Part shown: piece after piece, positions 41,639 through 49,742 of the stretch | Layout of the letters: each line of letters starts with the position of its first letter | Numbering within the stretch: the first letter of the stretch is position 1 | Assembly (NCBI RefSeq): GCF_000376565.1 | Contig: NZ_BARG01000088.1 | Span: forward strand, 1 to 64,000 | Reading direction: 5' to 3' | Length of the DNA stretch: 64,000 bases | Origin: Streptomyces hokutonensis | Lineage (GTDB): Bacteria; Actinomycetota; Actinomycetes; Streptomycetales; Streptomycetaceae | The notes under the pieces: generated by a model | What the model saw: the letters and a program-made list of their open reading frames with translations, nothing else | Databases searched by the model: none | What the model was told of the DNA's origin: nothing | Translations under genes and position numbers: made by a program

Positions 41639-42487
41639 ATGACCATGCCGCGCACCCGCTCGTTCGTGCAGGTCGACGTGTTCTGCACGAGCCCCTATTC
41701 CGGCAACCCGGTCGCGGTCGTCCTGGACGGGACGGACCTGACCGACGAGGAGATGCAGCGCCTGGCGCGCTGGACGAACCTGTCCGAGACCACGTTCGTA
41801 CTGCCGCCCACCGCCCCGGAGGCGGACTACCGGCTGCGGATCTTCACGCCCAAGGGCGAACTGCCGTTCGCCGGGCACCCCACCCTCGGCTCCGCACGTG
41901 CCTGGCTGGACGGCGGCGGGACACCACGCGATGCCGACCGCATCGTGCAGGAGTGCGGCGCGGGCCTGGTCACCGTGCGCCGCGGCGAGGACACCCTGTC
42001 CTTCGCCGCCCCGCCCCGGGTGCGGGAGGGCGCGCTCGACGACGAGTACCTGGACCGGATCACAGCCGCCTTCGGTATCACGCGGGACCGGGTCGTGGAC
42101 CACCAGTGGGTCGACAACGGTCCGGGCTGGGCTGTACTCCAACTCCCCACCGCCGAGGAGGTCCTGGCCCTCGAACCCGACCTCTCCCTCATCCCGAACG
42201 CGATGGTCGGCGCGATCGGCGCCCACCCCGACGGACATCCGTACCGCTTCGAGATGCGCACCTTCGCCCCCGCCGTCGACGTGCCCGAGGACCCGGCCTG
42301 CGGCAGCATGAACGCCGCCGTCGGCCAGTGGCTCACCTCCACCGGCGCCGCACCCTCCTCCTACCGCGTCTCCCAGGGCGCCCGGCTGGGACGGGCCGCG
42401 AGCATCGAGATCACCGCAGACCCGGACGGCACCGTCTGGGTCAGCGGCGCCGCCACCATCCGTATCCGAGGCACCATCACCCTCTGA
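41639..42487 (+). CDS. PhzF-family isomerase/epimerase
   Basis: A 282-residue PhzF-like protein. Seen: FVQVDVFCTSPYSGNPVAVVL at the start, the catalytic glutamate in NLSETTFVLPP, FAGHPTLGSA and DPACGSMNAAVGQWL. Length matches the family, which isomerises or epimerises small acids, as in trans-2,3-dihydro-3-hydroxyanthranilate isomerisation; most members have unknown substrates. ATG 41639 (M-T-M) has GAAAGG upstream; ATG 41645 is possible. It converges on an Lrp-type gene with 9 bases between. No phenazine genes are nearby, so phenazine synthesis is not indicated. Confidence 0.9.
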   Translation: MTMPRTRSFVQVDVFCTSPYSGNPVAVVLDGTDLTDEEMQRLARWTNLSETTFVLPPTAPEADYRLRIFTPKGELPFAGHPTLGSARAWLDGGGTPRDADRIVQECGAGLVTVRRGEDTLSFAAPPRVREGALDDEYLDRITAAFGITRDRVVDHQWVDNGPGWAVLQLPTAEEVLALEPDLSLIPNAMVGAIGAHPDGHPYRFEMRTFAPAVDVPEDPACGSMNAAVGQWLTSTGAAPSSYRVSQGARLGRAASIEITADPDGTVWVSGAATIRIRGTITL

Positions 42488-42496
42488 CCGCAGTCC

Positions 42497-42940
42497 TCAC
42501 GCCCTGTCGGGCGAGAGGGTCTTCATGCTGACGTAACTGGTCACGGTGGCCACGCCGGGCAGGCCGGCCAGCTGGTTGGCGTGGAAGTCCTCGTAGGCCG
42601 GCAGGTCGGCCACCTCGACCTGGAGCAGATAGTCGAAGTTGCCGGTGATGTGGTGGGCGTGGACCACCTCGTGCAGCCGGGTCACCGCGCTCTCGAACGC
42701 GACCACGTCCGCACGGGTGTGCCGCACCAGCCGTACACCCGCGAACACCCGCAGCCCACGCCCGACCGCCGCGGGATCGATCAGCGCCCGGTAGCCGCGA
42801 ATCACCCCGGCCTCCTCCAGCTGACGCACCCGCCGCAGACACGGTGACGGCGACAGCCCCACCCGGGCCGCGAGCTCGTTGTTGCTGATCCGGCCGTGCT
42901 GTTCGAGTACGGCCAGGATCGACCGGTCCACCTCATCCAT
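42497..42940 (-). CDS. Lrp/AsnC-family transcriptional regulator
   Basis: A 147-residue single-unit Lrp/AsnC regulator. The winged helix-turn-helix is at about 5-50 (DEVDRSILAVLEQHGRISNNELAARVGLSPSPCLRRVRQLEEAGVI) and the RAM effector domain at 65-140 (VHAHHITGNFDYLLQVEVADL). It is divergent from the cystathionine-synthase-family gene across 157 AT-richer bases, the usual layout for an Lrp protein controlling an amino-acid lyase or exporter. An amino acid such as methionine or cysteine is a likely effector (inferred). Confidence 0.92.
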   Translation of the reverse strand: MDEVDRSILAVLEQHGRISNNELAARVGLSPSPCLRRVRQLEEAGVIRGYRALIDPAAVGRGLRVFAGVRLVRHTRADVVAFESAVTRLHEVVHAHHITGNFDYLLQVEVADLPAYEDFHANQLAGLPGVATVTSYVSMKTLSPDRA

Positions 42941-42965
42941 GGTGGCAGATTATTGCTCCACCAGA

Positions 42966-42993
42966 TTGCCTAGCACAATCCTGCGCCTATGCT
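42966..42993 (+). promoter_or_regulatory. Promoter TTGCCT-16-TATGCT of the PLP-enzyme gene
   Basis: TTGCCT (42966-42971) and TATGCT (42988-42993) are separated by 16 bases in the AT-richer stretch between the divergent lrp-type and PLP-enzyme genes. Short GCACAAT/GCGCAATT motifs overlap the region and could be Lrp contacts. The predicted leader to ATG 43098 is about 100 bases. Confidence 0.5.
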
Positions 42994-43097
42994 GGGCGCA
43001 ATTTGCTGCCAAAGTTGCCGGGATCCGGATACATCGGAGCTGCGGTCGGCCACGCTTCTTGGAGTTGGAGGCACACCGACGGTCCACGGAGGCAACC

Positions 43098-44270
43098 ATG
43101 CCGGGCAGCAGCACCATCACCGTTCACGCCGATCGCGAGGTCCACCCCAGCCGTGCCGTGGCTCCGCCCATCTACCAGACGGCGGCATTCGCGGCCGAGG
43201 ACGCGGAGACGTTCGCACAGGGCGCCGTCGCCCCACGGGGCAAGGACTTCTACACCCGCTTCGGCAACCCGAACCACGCCCAGGTCGCGGCCGTCGTCGC
43301 CGAACTGGAGCACACCGAGGCGGCCATGGTCACCGCCTCCGGGATGGCCGCGCTCACCACGGCCGTCCTGGCCCTGGTGTCCGCCGGCGACCACGTCATC
43401 GGGCAGAAGTCCACCTACGGTGGCACGGCGTCGGTGCTGCTGAACCTGCTGCCGCGCCTCGGGGTGTCGACCACCCTGGTGGACCAGACCGACCCGGAGG
43501 CGTTCGCGCGGGCGCTGACCCCGCAGACCCGCCTGATCCTGGTGGAGACCCCGAGCAACCCGCTGTTGCAGATCACCGACCTGCGCGCCGTGGCGGACCT
43601 GGCCCGCGCGCACGACGTGCTGACCGTCGCCGACAACACCTTCGCCACCCCGCTCAACCAGCGCCCGACGGACTACGGCATCGAACTGGTCTGGCACAGC
43701 GCGACCAAGTACCTCAACGGCCACTCGGACGTCTCCGCCGGAGTGCTCGCCGGCTCGGCCGACATCCTGGACCGCGTCTGGGACGTGGGCCTGCTCACAG
43801 GTGCCACGCTCGGCCCGATCGACGCGTGGCTGCTGCTGCGCGGCATCCGCACCCTGCCGCTGCGGGTGCCCCGGCACAACGCCAACGGTCTTGCGCTCGC
43901 GGAGGCGCTGAGCGCGCATCCGGCGGTGGCGAAGGTGCACTACCCCGGTCTGGCGACCCACCCCCAACACAAGCTGGCCGTCGACCAGATGAGCGGTTTC
44001 GGCGGGGTGCTCGGCATCGAGTTCACCGGCGGTTTCGAGATGGCCGACGCCTTCCTCGGGCGGCTGCGCTACCCCCGCCGGTCGGCCAGTCTCGGCGGAG
44101 TCGAGTCCCTGGCCGTCCATCCCGCGTCCATGTGGCGCGGAATGCTCAGCGACGAACAGATAGCGGAATCCGTGCCGTTGGGCCTGGTCCGGCTCGCCGC
44201 AGGCACGGAGGACACGGCCGACCTGGTCGCCGACGCGCTCGAAGCGGCGGACGCGGTGCTCACCGCTTGA
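43098..44270 (+). CDS. Cys/Met metabolism PLP enzyme (gamma-synthase/lyase family)
   Basis: A 390-residue fold-type I PLP enzyme. Seen: PPIYQTAAF, DFYTRFGNPNHAQV (phosphate-binding Tyr and Arg), TASGMAALTTAVLAL, ETPSNPLLQITDL, VADNTFATP, the PLP-lysine in WHSATKYLNGHSDV, and SLGGVESLAVHPASMW. The residue matching the active-site Cys of true methionine gamma-lyases is Gly (TYGGT), so cystathionine gamma-synthase or gamma-lyase activity is as likely. ATG 43098 has GGAGG at 43088-43092. Next to an Lrp regulator and an amidohydrolase 64 bases downstream, it probably acts in sulfur amino-acid catabolism or salvage. Confidence 0.9.
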   Translation: MPGSSTITVHADREVHPSRAVAPPIYQTAAFAAEDAETFAQGAVAPRGKDFYTRFGNPNHAQVAAVVAELEHTEAAMVTASGMAALTTAVLALVSAGDHVIGQKSTYGGTASVLLNLLPRLGVSTTLVDQTDPEAFARALTPQTRLILVETPSNPLLQITDLRAVADLARAHDVLTVADNTFATPLNQRPTDYGIELVWHSATKYLNGHSDVSAGVLAGSADILDRVWDVGLLTGATLGPIDAWLLLRGIRTLPLRVPRHNANGLALAEALSAHPAVAKVHYPGLATHPQHKLAVDQMSGFGGVLGIEFTGGFEMADAFLGRLRYPRRSASLGGVESLAVHPASMWRGMLSDEQIAESVPLGLVRLAAGTEDTADLVADALEAADAVLTA

Positions 44271-44334
44271 ACCATCCGCCCTTGAACAACCCCCACTTGA
44301 ACCACCCGCAAGCGTCCGTGAAGGAGATCCCCCG

Positions 44335-45657
44335 ATGAAGACCAAGAACCTGCTCACCGGCGGCACCGTGGTCAGCATGGACCCGGCCGTCGGTGACCTC
44401 GAACACGGTGACGTACTGATCGAGGACGGCGTGATCGTCCAGGTCGCCGAGCGCATCGACGCGCCGGACGCCGAGGTGATCGACGCGACCGACCGGATCG
44501 TCATGCCCGGCTTCGTCGACAACCACCGCCACTCCTGGCAGACCGCGTTCCGGGGCGTCGGCGCGGACTGGACGTTCCCCGAGTGGGCGGTGGCCATGCA
44601 CGGCACGGTCAAGCCCCACTACCGGCCCGAGGACGTCTACGCCGGCACCCTGCTCGGCCGCCTGGAGGCCCTGCACTCCGGGGTGACCACGATGCTGGAC
44701 TGGTACCACGTCGCCCAGAGCCACGCGCACGAGGACGCCGCCGTAGCCGCACTGCGGGACGCCCCGGGCCGGTCGATCTTCTGCCTCGGCGCCGGCTGGG
44801 GCACCGCCGACTCCGTCGACGCCGACATCCGCCGCGTCCACGCCGACCTGGCCGGGGACGGCCTGGTCACCATGGCGCTGGGGCTGCGCGGAGCCGACGA
44901 CACCGGCATGGACACCGTCGCCCGTGAACTGAAGCTCGCGGCCGAACTCGGCCTGCGCACCAGCCTGCACGTCGACGGCGATGGCGCGAGCGGCGGCGAC
45001 GGTACGCGCCGTCCGGTCGCCGACCTGCACGAGCACGGCCTGTTGCGGGACACCACCACGTTCGTGCACGCCAACGGGCTCGGCGACGAAGAGCTGCGCA
45101 TGCTCGCCGACGCGGGCAGCTCGGTGTCGATCAGCCCGGACGTGGAACTCAAGATGGGCTTCGGCTGGCCGATGACCGGCCGGGTGCTCGCGGCGGGCCT
45201 GCGTCCGACGCTGTCCGTCGACGACGTCCCGTCGGTCGGCGGCGACATGTTCTCCACGATGCGTACGGCCTTCGCCGTACAGCGCGGCCTGGACGGCGGC
45301 CTGCGCTCGCGCGACCTGCTGGAGTTCACCACCGTAGACGCCGCCCGGTCCTGCGGGCTCGACGCCCAGGTCGGCAGCATCACGCCCGGCAAGGACGCCG
45401 ACATCATCCTGCTCCGCACCGACGACCTGACCGTCTTCCCGGTCACCGACCCGGCCGCCACGATCGTCAGCGCCGGCCACCCCGGCCTCGTCGACACGGT
45501 CCTCGTCGCGGGCCGCGTGGTGAAGCGCGACGGGGTGCTCGTGGGAGTCGACCTGCCCGCCCTGCGTTCCCGCCTCCTGGCCTCCCGCAACCGGATCGCA
45601 GAGGCCGCCGGCATCCCGCTCGACGGCACCTGGCGCCCGCGCCCGGAGGCGAAGTAG
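44335..45657 (+). CDS. Amidohydrolase of the cytosine/SAH deaminase-like group
   Basis: A 440-residue metal-dependent hydrolase. Metal ligands: H-x-H in FVDNHRHSWQ, a histidine in TSLHVDGDG, HANGL, and Asp in SVDDVPSVGG. The amidohydrolase ends are typical (LLTGGTVVSMDP at the front, ITPGKDADIILL at the back). It belongs to the SsnA/AtzA/TrzA-like group acting on amidines, nucleobases or S-adenosylhomocysteine-type compounds; the exact substrate is not readable. The start has AAGGAGAT. Co-directional with the PLP enzyme 64 bases upstream, so probably one transcript, ended by the strong hairpins at 45666-45747. Confidence 0.88.
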   Translation: MKTKNLLTGGTVVSMDPAVGDLEHGDVLIEDGVIVQVAERIDAPDAEVIDATDRIVMPGFVDNHRHSWQTAFRGVGADWTFPEWAVAMHGTVKPHYRPEDVYAGTLLGRLEALHSGVTTMLDWYHVAQSHAHEDAAVAALRDAPGRSIFCLGAGWGTADSVDADIRRVHADLAGDGLVTMALGLRGADDTGMDTVARELKLAAELGLRTSLHVDGDGASGGDGTRRPVADLHEHGLLRDTTTFVHANGLGDEELRMLADAGSSVSISPDVELKMGFGWPMTGRVLAAGLRPTLSVDDVPSVGGDMFSTMRTAFAVQRGLDGGLRSRDLLEFTTVDAARSCGLDAQVGSITPGKDADIILLRTDDLTVFPVTDPAATIVSAGHPGLVDTVLVAGRVVKRDGVLVGVDLPALRSRLLASRNRIAEAAGIPLDGTWRPRPEAK

Positions 45658-45665
45658 GAGCGTTC

Positions 45666-45693
45666 GGAGGGGGCATGTCGTACGACACCCTCC
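45666..45693. terminator. Hairpin with TGTCGTACGACA palindrome
   Basis: GGAGGG (45666-45671) and CCCTCC (45688-45693) flank a perfect 12-base palindrome at 45676-45687, with small bulges. It lies 8 bases after the amidohydrolase stop and upstream of a stronger hairpin. It may be the first part of a double terminator, or a repressor site. Confidence 0.45.
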
Positions 45694-45706
45694 AAGAGCG
45701 GAGACA

Positions 45707-45747
45707 GCCCGGGCCCCGGGGACAGACATCGTCCCCGGGGCCCGGGC
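45707..45747. terminator. Strong bidirectional terminator hairpin
   Basis: A perfect 17-bp stem GCCCGGGCCCCGGGGAC with a 7-base loop, in the gap between the convergent amidohydrolase and cyclophilin genes. The stem is nearly all G-C, and no U-tract follows, as is normal in Streptomyces. It can serve both directions. Confidence 0.85.
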
Positions 45748-45767
45748 GTACGGGTACCGAGTGCGGA

Positions 45768-46262
45768 TCAGCCCTCGACGACGCCGGAAGCGGCGATCTC
45801 GATCTTCGCCTTGGTGGCGCCCGACTGCGAGCCCAGGGACTCGATCTTGTCGATGATCTCCTGGCCCTCGACGGCCTCGCCGAAGACGACGTGCTTGCCG
45901 TCGAGCCACGAGGTGACGACGGTGGTGATGAAGAACTGCGAGCCGTTGGTGTTGCGGCCGGCGTTCGCCATCGACAGCAGGTAGGGGCGGTCGTGCTTCA
46001 GGTCGAAGTTCTCGTCCGCGAACTTCTCGCCGTAGATGCTCTTGCCACCGGTGCCGTTGTGGTTGGTGAAGTCACCGCCCTGCAGCATGAACTGCGGGAT
46101 GACGCGGTGGAAGCCGGAGCCCGCGTAGCCGAAGCCGTTCTGCCCCGTGGCCAGCTCGCGGAAGTTGCGGGCGGTCTTCGGGACGACATCGTCGAAGAGG
46201 TTGAAGACGATGCGGCCTGCGGGGGCGCCGTCGATGGTGATGTCGAAGTAGACGTTGCTCAT
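45768..46262 (-). CDS. ppiB: Peptidyl-prolyl cis-trans isomerase, cyclophilin type
   Basis: A 164-residue cytoplasmic cyclophilin that speeds proline isomerisation during folding. Conserved active-site blocks are visible: FHRVIPQFMLQGGDF (Arg and Phe of the catalytic pocket), NTNGSQFFITT and WLDGKHVVFGEAVEG. The length is that of bacterial PpiB without signal or extra domains. ATG 46262 begins at the conserved N-terminus (SNVYFDITIDG). No clear ribosome site precedes it; the upstream bases are AT-rich. It is divergent from the DEAD-box gene. Confidence 0.95.
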   Translation of the reverse strand: MSNVYFDITIDGAPAGRIVFNLFDDVVPKTARNFRELATGQNGFGYAGSGFHRVIPQFMLQGGDFTNHNGTGGKSIYGEKFADENFDLKHDRPYLLSMANAGRNTNGSQFFITTVVTSWLDGKHVVFGEAVEGQEIIDKIESLGSQSGATKAKIEIAASGVVEG

Positions 46263-46439
46263 AATAAATTCTGTCACTTTCGGTGTGATGCACACTGCCC
46301 GGCGCAGCCGTGTGCCGAACGCCGGACCGTTACCTCAGATAGCCCTGATGGCAGAACTCTATAGCGCGTACCGCCCGGGCCGGCGGAGCGGCGGGTGCCC
46401 CGGGTGGCCGCTGATAAAGTGGACGAACGCTTCGAGATC

Positions 46440-46473
46440 GCCGGGGCCCGTACCAAGGGGTGCGGGCCCCGGC
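46440..46473 (+). promoter_or_regulatory. GC-rich leader hairpin upstream of the DEAD-box gene
   Basis: GCCGGGGCCCGTACC pairs with GGTGCGGGCCCCGGC (15-base arms, one T-G wobble) around a 4-base AAGG loop, ending 19 bases before the GAGGAAGG ribosome site. In the mRNA it would form a very stable stem in the 5' untranslated leader. Substrate-like feedback on an RNA helicase or temperature-dependent control is possible; attenuation is less likely because no U-tract or alternative stem is seen. Confidence 0.65.
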
Positions 46474-46506
46474 GCGTTGCGGGCAACAGACCGAGGAAGG
46501 TTCCCC

Positions 46507-47826
46507 ATGAACGCGAAGCCGCCGACCGCTTCCTTCGCCACGCTCGGACTGCCGCCCGAGCTGGTCGGGACGATGACGGACCTCGGGGTGACGGAACCCT
46601 TCCCGATCCAGGCGGCGACGCTCCCCGACGCACTGGCCGGCCACGATGTGCTGGGCCGGGCACGGACCGGGTCCGGCAAGACACTCGCCTTCGGGCTCCC
46701 GCTGCTCGTACGGACCGCGGGCCGGCGGGCGGAGCCGAAGCGGCCGCTCGCACTGGTCCTGGTGCCGACCCGGGAACTCGCGCAGCAGGTGGACGACGCG
46801 CTCACCCCGTACGCCCGGACAGTCGGCGTACGGCTGGCGACGGTGGTGGGCGGCCTGTCGATCAACCGGCAGACGGCGCTGCTGCGCACCGGTGTCGAGG
46901 TGCTCATCGCGACGCCGGGGCGGCTGACCGACCTGGTGTCGCGTCGCGACTGCCACCTGAACCACGTACGGATCACGGTGCTGGACGAGGCGGACCAGAT
47001 GTGCGACCTGGGCTTTCTGCCGCAGGTCTCGGACCTCCTGGACCAGGTCCCCTCCGACGGGCAGCGGCTTCTGTTCTCGGCCACGCTCGACGGCGACGTC
47101 GACCGGCTGGTCCAGGACTACCTCCACGACCCCGTTCTCGCGTCGGTCGACGAGGTGGCGGGCTCGGTCGCGACGATGGAACACCACGTGCTGAACATCC
47201 ACGGCGCCGACAAGTACGCCACGGCGACCGAGATCGCCGCGCGGGACGGCCGTGTGCTGATGTTCCTGGACACCAAGGCCGGGGTGGACCAGTTCACCCG
47301 TCACCTGCGGGCCGGCGGGGTACGGGCGGCGGCCCTGCACAGCGGGAAGTCGCAGCCGCAACGCACGCACACACTCGCCCAGTTCAAGGACGGCGAGGTC
47401 ACCGTGCTGGTGGCCACCAACGTCGCCGCCCGCGGCATCCACATCGACGAGCTCGACCTCGTCGTCAACGTCGACCCGCCGGCCGACGCCAAGGACTACC
47501 TGCACCGGGGCGGTCGGACGGCACGTGCGGGGGAGTCCGGGAAGGTGGTCACCCTGGTCACGCCCGGCCAGCGGCGCGAGGTGAACCGCATGATGTCCGA
47601 GGCCGGCATCCGGCCGATCGTCACACAGGTGCGCTCCGGCGAGGAGAAACTGACGGCCATCACCGGGGCCAAGCGCCCTCCGGCGGGGACGAAGCCCGCA
47701 GGTAACGCCCCCTTCCGCGGCATGGGCACCCGTCCGGGCCGCCCGGCCAAGGAGTCCCGCAAGGCCGCCGAGGCCCGCAAGACCGCGGAAGCCCGCGCGG
47801 CGGCCCGGGTACGCAAGGGCCGCTGA
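46507..47826 (+). CDS. DEAD-box RNA helicase
   Basis: A 439-residue ATP-dependent RNA helicase. Motifs in order: Q motif (FPIQAATLPDAL), I (ARTGSGKT), Ia (PTRELAQQ), Ib (ATPGRL), II (DEAD), III (SAT), and in the second RecA domain ATNVAARGIHI and VI (HRGGRTARAG). A basic, Lys/Ala/Arg-rich tail (about 385-439) probably binds RNA. It is of RhlE-like size. ATG 46507 has GAGGAAGG upstream. The leader contains a stable hairpin. Likely role: rRNA assembly or cold-stress RNA remodelling. Confidence 0.94.
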   Translation: MNAKPPTASFATLGLPPELVGTMTDLGVTEPFPIQAATLPDALAGHDVLGRARTGSGKTLAFGLPLLVRTAGRRAEPKRPLALVLVPTRELAQQVDDALTPYARTVGVRLATVVGGLSINRQTALLRTGVEVLIATPGRLTDLVSRRDCHLNHVRITVLDEADQMCDLGFLPQVSDLLDQVPSDGQRLLFSATLDGDVDRLVQDYLHDPVLASVDEVAGSVATMEHHVLNIHGADKYATATEIAARDGRVLMFLDTKAGVDQFTRHLRAGGVRAAALHSGKSQPQRTHTLAQFKDGEVTVLVATNVAARGIHIDELDLVVNVDPPADAKDYLHRGGRTARAGESGKVVTLVTPGQRREVNRMMSEAGIRPIVTQVRSGEEKLTAITGAKRPPAGTKPAGNAPFRGMGTRPGRPAKESRKAAEARKTAEARAAARVRKGR

Positions 47827-47840
47827 CCCCACGGACGACG

Positions 47841-47865
47841 GTGCCGAGCCCGAGAGGCCCGGCAC
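47841..47865. terminator. Terminator hairpin between convergent genes
   Basis: GTGCCGAGCC pairs with GGCCCGGCAC (one mismatch, 5-base loop) in the 46-base gap between the convergent helicase and small barrel genes. It is well placed to end both transcripts. Confidence 0.65.
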
Positions 47866-47872
47866 TGGCTTC

Positions 47873-48172
47873 TCAAGCGCCGCCGACGACTCCGGGTGGG
47901 ACGAAGCGGCGATGCAGTGGCCGGAACTCACTTTCGGGCTGACCGCTGATGCCGGCCTTCTCGACAGCGGGAGCCAACCGTTCGGCGAAGAAGGTCTCGA
48001 AGGCCTCCTCGGAGTCCCAGACGTCGGTCACATTGAGCGCTTCGTCGTCGAACCAGGCCACGTGCACCTGTGAGCCCGCAGGGGCCGTCTCCTCCCAGCC
48101 CACGGTGTCCCGAACAGCGTCGTACTGATCAGGTGTGACACCCGTCCAGCGCATGAACATCACCACAGCCAA
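47873..48172 (-). CDS. Small dimeric alpha/beta-barrel-like protein
   Basis: A 99-residue conserved hypothetical protein. The pattern VVMFMRWTGVTPDQYDAVRD ... VHVAWFDDEALNVTDVWDSEEAFETFFAERLAPAV fits the ferredoxin-like fold of antibiotic-biosynthesis-monooxygenase/dimeric alpha-beta barrel proteins. No catalytic residues can be assigned. The longest start is TTG 48172, with GGAG six bases upstream; GTG 48166 and ATG 48160 are alternatives. It converges on the helicase gene. The 252 bases upstream to the LacI gene hold no recognised gene. Confidence 0.75.
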   Translation of the reverse strand: MAVVMFMRWTGVTPDQYDAVRDTVGWEETAPAGSQVHVAWFDDEALNVTDVWDSEEAFETFFAERLAPAVEKAGISGQPESEFRPLHRRFVPPGVVGGA

Positions 48173-48424
48173 TGTCCGCTCCTCGCTCGTGTCGTGTACG
48201 ACCGGCTACCGGCGTCCGCGTGCTTCGTTCACCGGCGGTGGCCCCGGCCATCGTCCTGCGCGACAGGGACGGGGCGAAGAGCGTACGGAGGCGCGGCGCG
48301 GCTGGGGTTCACTCCTCACGCCTGGTAGGCGGGAGTCCGCATGTGCGTGCGGAGGCCTCTTCGGCGGCGGGTAAAGGTGACCTGTCCATCTTCGTTCGCT
48401 CCGCCCCCGTGCCGCTCTGTGGCC

Positions 48425-49441
48425 CTAGGGACGCGCGGTTCTCGGCGGAGCCACCGAACCGCGTGGCTTCGCCGCCGGGGGCAGGACTTTGCGACGGCTG
48501 AGTTTGTTCTCGTCGATCGCTCTGACCGTGCGCTTGACCACCAGGTCCACCAGCAGGTCCGCCGGCCACCGGTAGCTGGACAGCGGGGGCGTCAACAGCC
48601 GCGACAGCGGGTGGTCGTCGAAGCCCATGACCGAGACGTCGTCGGGTACTTCGAGTCCCAGCTCCCGGGCGCCGGCGTAGACGCCGTAGGCCATCGAATC
48701 GGCCAGGCAGAGAAACGCGGTCGGCGGATTCGCCGAGCTCAGTACGGTCCGCGCCACGGCCGTGGCGCCGTCCAGGTCGTGCGGTGAGGGGTGGAGCGTG
48801 ACGTCCAGTCCGAGACTCCGCGCGACCCGATGGGCGATCACCTCGGCTGGGCGGTCGGGGGTGGTGGGCCGGCTCGGGGTCATGACGGCGATCCTCCGGT
48901 GACCGCAGTCGACGAGTCGGTGGAAGGCGTCGGTGACCCCGGCCTCGTTGTCGAAAACGACCTCCGCCGCGGTGGCCGCACCCGGCAGTCCGTCGCCGAT
49001 GGACGTCAGCACCGTCCGTCGGGCGACCTCCTTCCAGTGCGCGGCGGCCGGGTCGACCGGCAGGACGATGAGCGCGTCCACCCGCTGGTCGGCCAGCTGG
49101 GAGGCGAGCGTGGCCTCGAGTTCGGGGTCGTTCGAGGCGTCGACGATCAGAGCGTGCCGGCCGACGCCGAGGAACCTGCGGCCCAGGGCGGCGGCGAGAT
49201 CCTGCTGCCAGACGTCGGCGAGCGACCCGCACAGCACCCCGACGTACCCTGTGCGTCCGGAGGCCAGGGCGCGGGCGATCGGGTCCGCCTGGTAGCCGAG
49301 CCGATCTGCGACCTCGCGGACGCGTCGCTGGGTCTCGGGCGGTACTTGAAGACCGCGGAGCGCGTACGACACCGCGGCGGCGGAGAGCCCGGTCTCCTCC
49401 GCGATGTCGCGCAGGGTGATCCGCCGCGGCTGTTTTGGCAC
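48425..49441 (-). CDS. LacI-family transcriptional regulator
   Basis: A 338-residue repressor with N-terminal helix-turn-helix (about 8-30, TLRDIAEETGLSAAAVSYALRG) and hinge (YQADPIARALASGRTGYVG). The effector-binding domain contains CGHRRIAVMTPSRP, FLCLADSMAYGVYAGARELGLEVPDDVSVMGFDDHPLSRLLTPPLSS. The GTG start has only a weak GAG upstream. It is divergent from the cysteine-dioxygenase-like gene. A pair of perfectly mirrored operator-like sequences 90-128 bases upstream suggests autoregulation and control of that gene. Confidence 0.92.
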   Translation of the reverse strand: MPKQPRRITLRDIAEETGLSAAAVSYALRGLQVPPETQRRVREVADRLGYQADPIARALASGRTGYVGVLCGSLADVWQQDLAAALGRRFLGVGRHALIVDASNDPELEATLASQLADQRVDALIVLPVDPAAAHWKEVARRTVLTSIGDGLPGAATAAEVVFDNEAGVTDAFHRLVDCGHRRIAVMTPSRPTTPDRPAEVIAHRVARSLGLDVTLHPSPHDLDGATAVARTVLSSANPPTAFLCLADSMAYGVYAGARELGLEVPDDVSVMGFDDHPLSRLLTPPLSSYRWPADLLVDLVVKRTVRAIDENKLSRRKVLPPAAKPRGSVAPPRTARP

Positions 49442-49514
49442 CTCGTCAGTGTAACGACTCGATGAACTGGCGAGCCGCTCCTGCCGTCCGGAGCGGAGCG
49501 ACCTTCGGCGAACA

Positions 49515-49544
49515 TTGACACCGGCTCAGCTTAAGCGCTTCACT
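49515..49544 (+). promoter_or_regulatory. Candidate promoter TTGACA-18-TTCACT
   Basis: A consensus TTGACA at 49515-49520, then 18 bases and TTCACT at 49539-49544. The -10 match is moderate. It overlaps the left operator arm and points toward the cysteine-dioxygenase-like gene at 49743, giving a leader of about 190 bases. Confidence 0.45.
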
Positions 49545-49568
49545 GGAACGCATCACTGAAGCGCTTAA
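49531..49568. promoter_or_regulatory. Paired LacI-type operators around AAGCGCTT
   Basis: TTAAGCGCTTCA (49531-49542) and its exact reverse complement TGAAGCGCTTAA (49557-49568) lie 14 bases apart. Each contains the palindrome AAGCGCTT with the central CG of LacI-family operators, and the centres are 26 bases apart. They stand in the 301-base gap between the divergent lacI-type and cupin genes, overlapping a TTGACA promoter. The rest of the gap holds nothing else I can name. Confidence 0.75.
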
Positions 49569-49742
49569 CCAAAGAGACGGCACGAGCGGGCACAGTGCGA
49601 CCGCCATTCACCAACACCCGTGTCCGGAAGGCCTCGTCGGCCAGTTGTGCCTGCCCCCGTGAACGATCCTTCGTCGTACGACCGCCGGACGTGCCGCACG
49701 CGTCGGCAATCCACACCACCTCCTACTCGAAGGAGTACGACC

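Noticed and set aside
41639..42487. Phenazine biosynthesis
   Set aside because: Only a PhzF homologue is present; the family has many unrelated substrates and no phzA-G genes are nearby.
48173..48424. Small gene between the barrel protein and the LacI gene
   Set aside because: Open frames there have no ribosome site, no codon bias matching the neighbours and no recognisable sequence.
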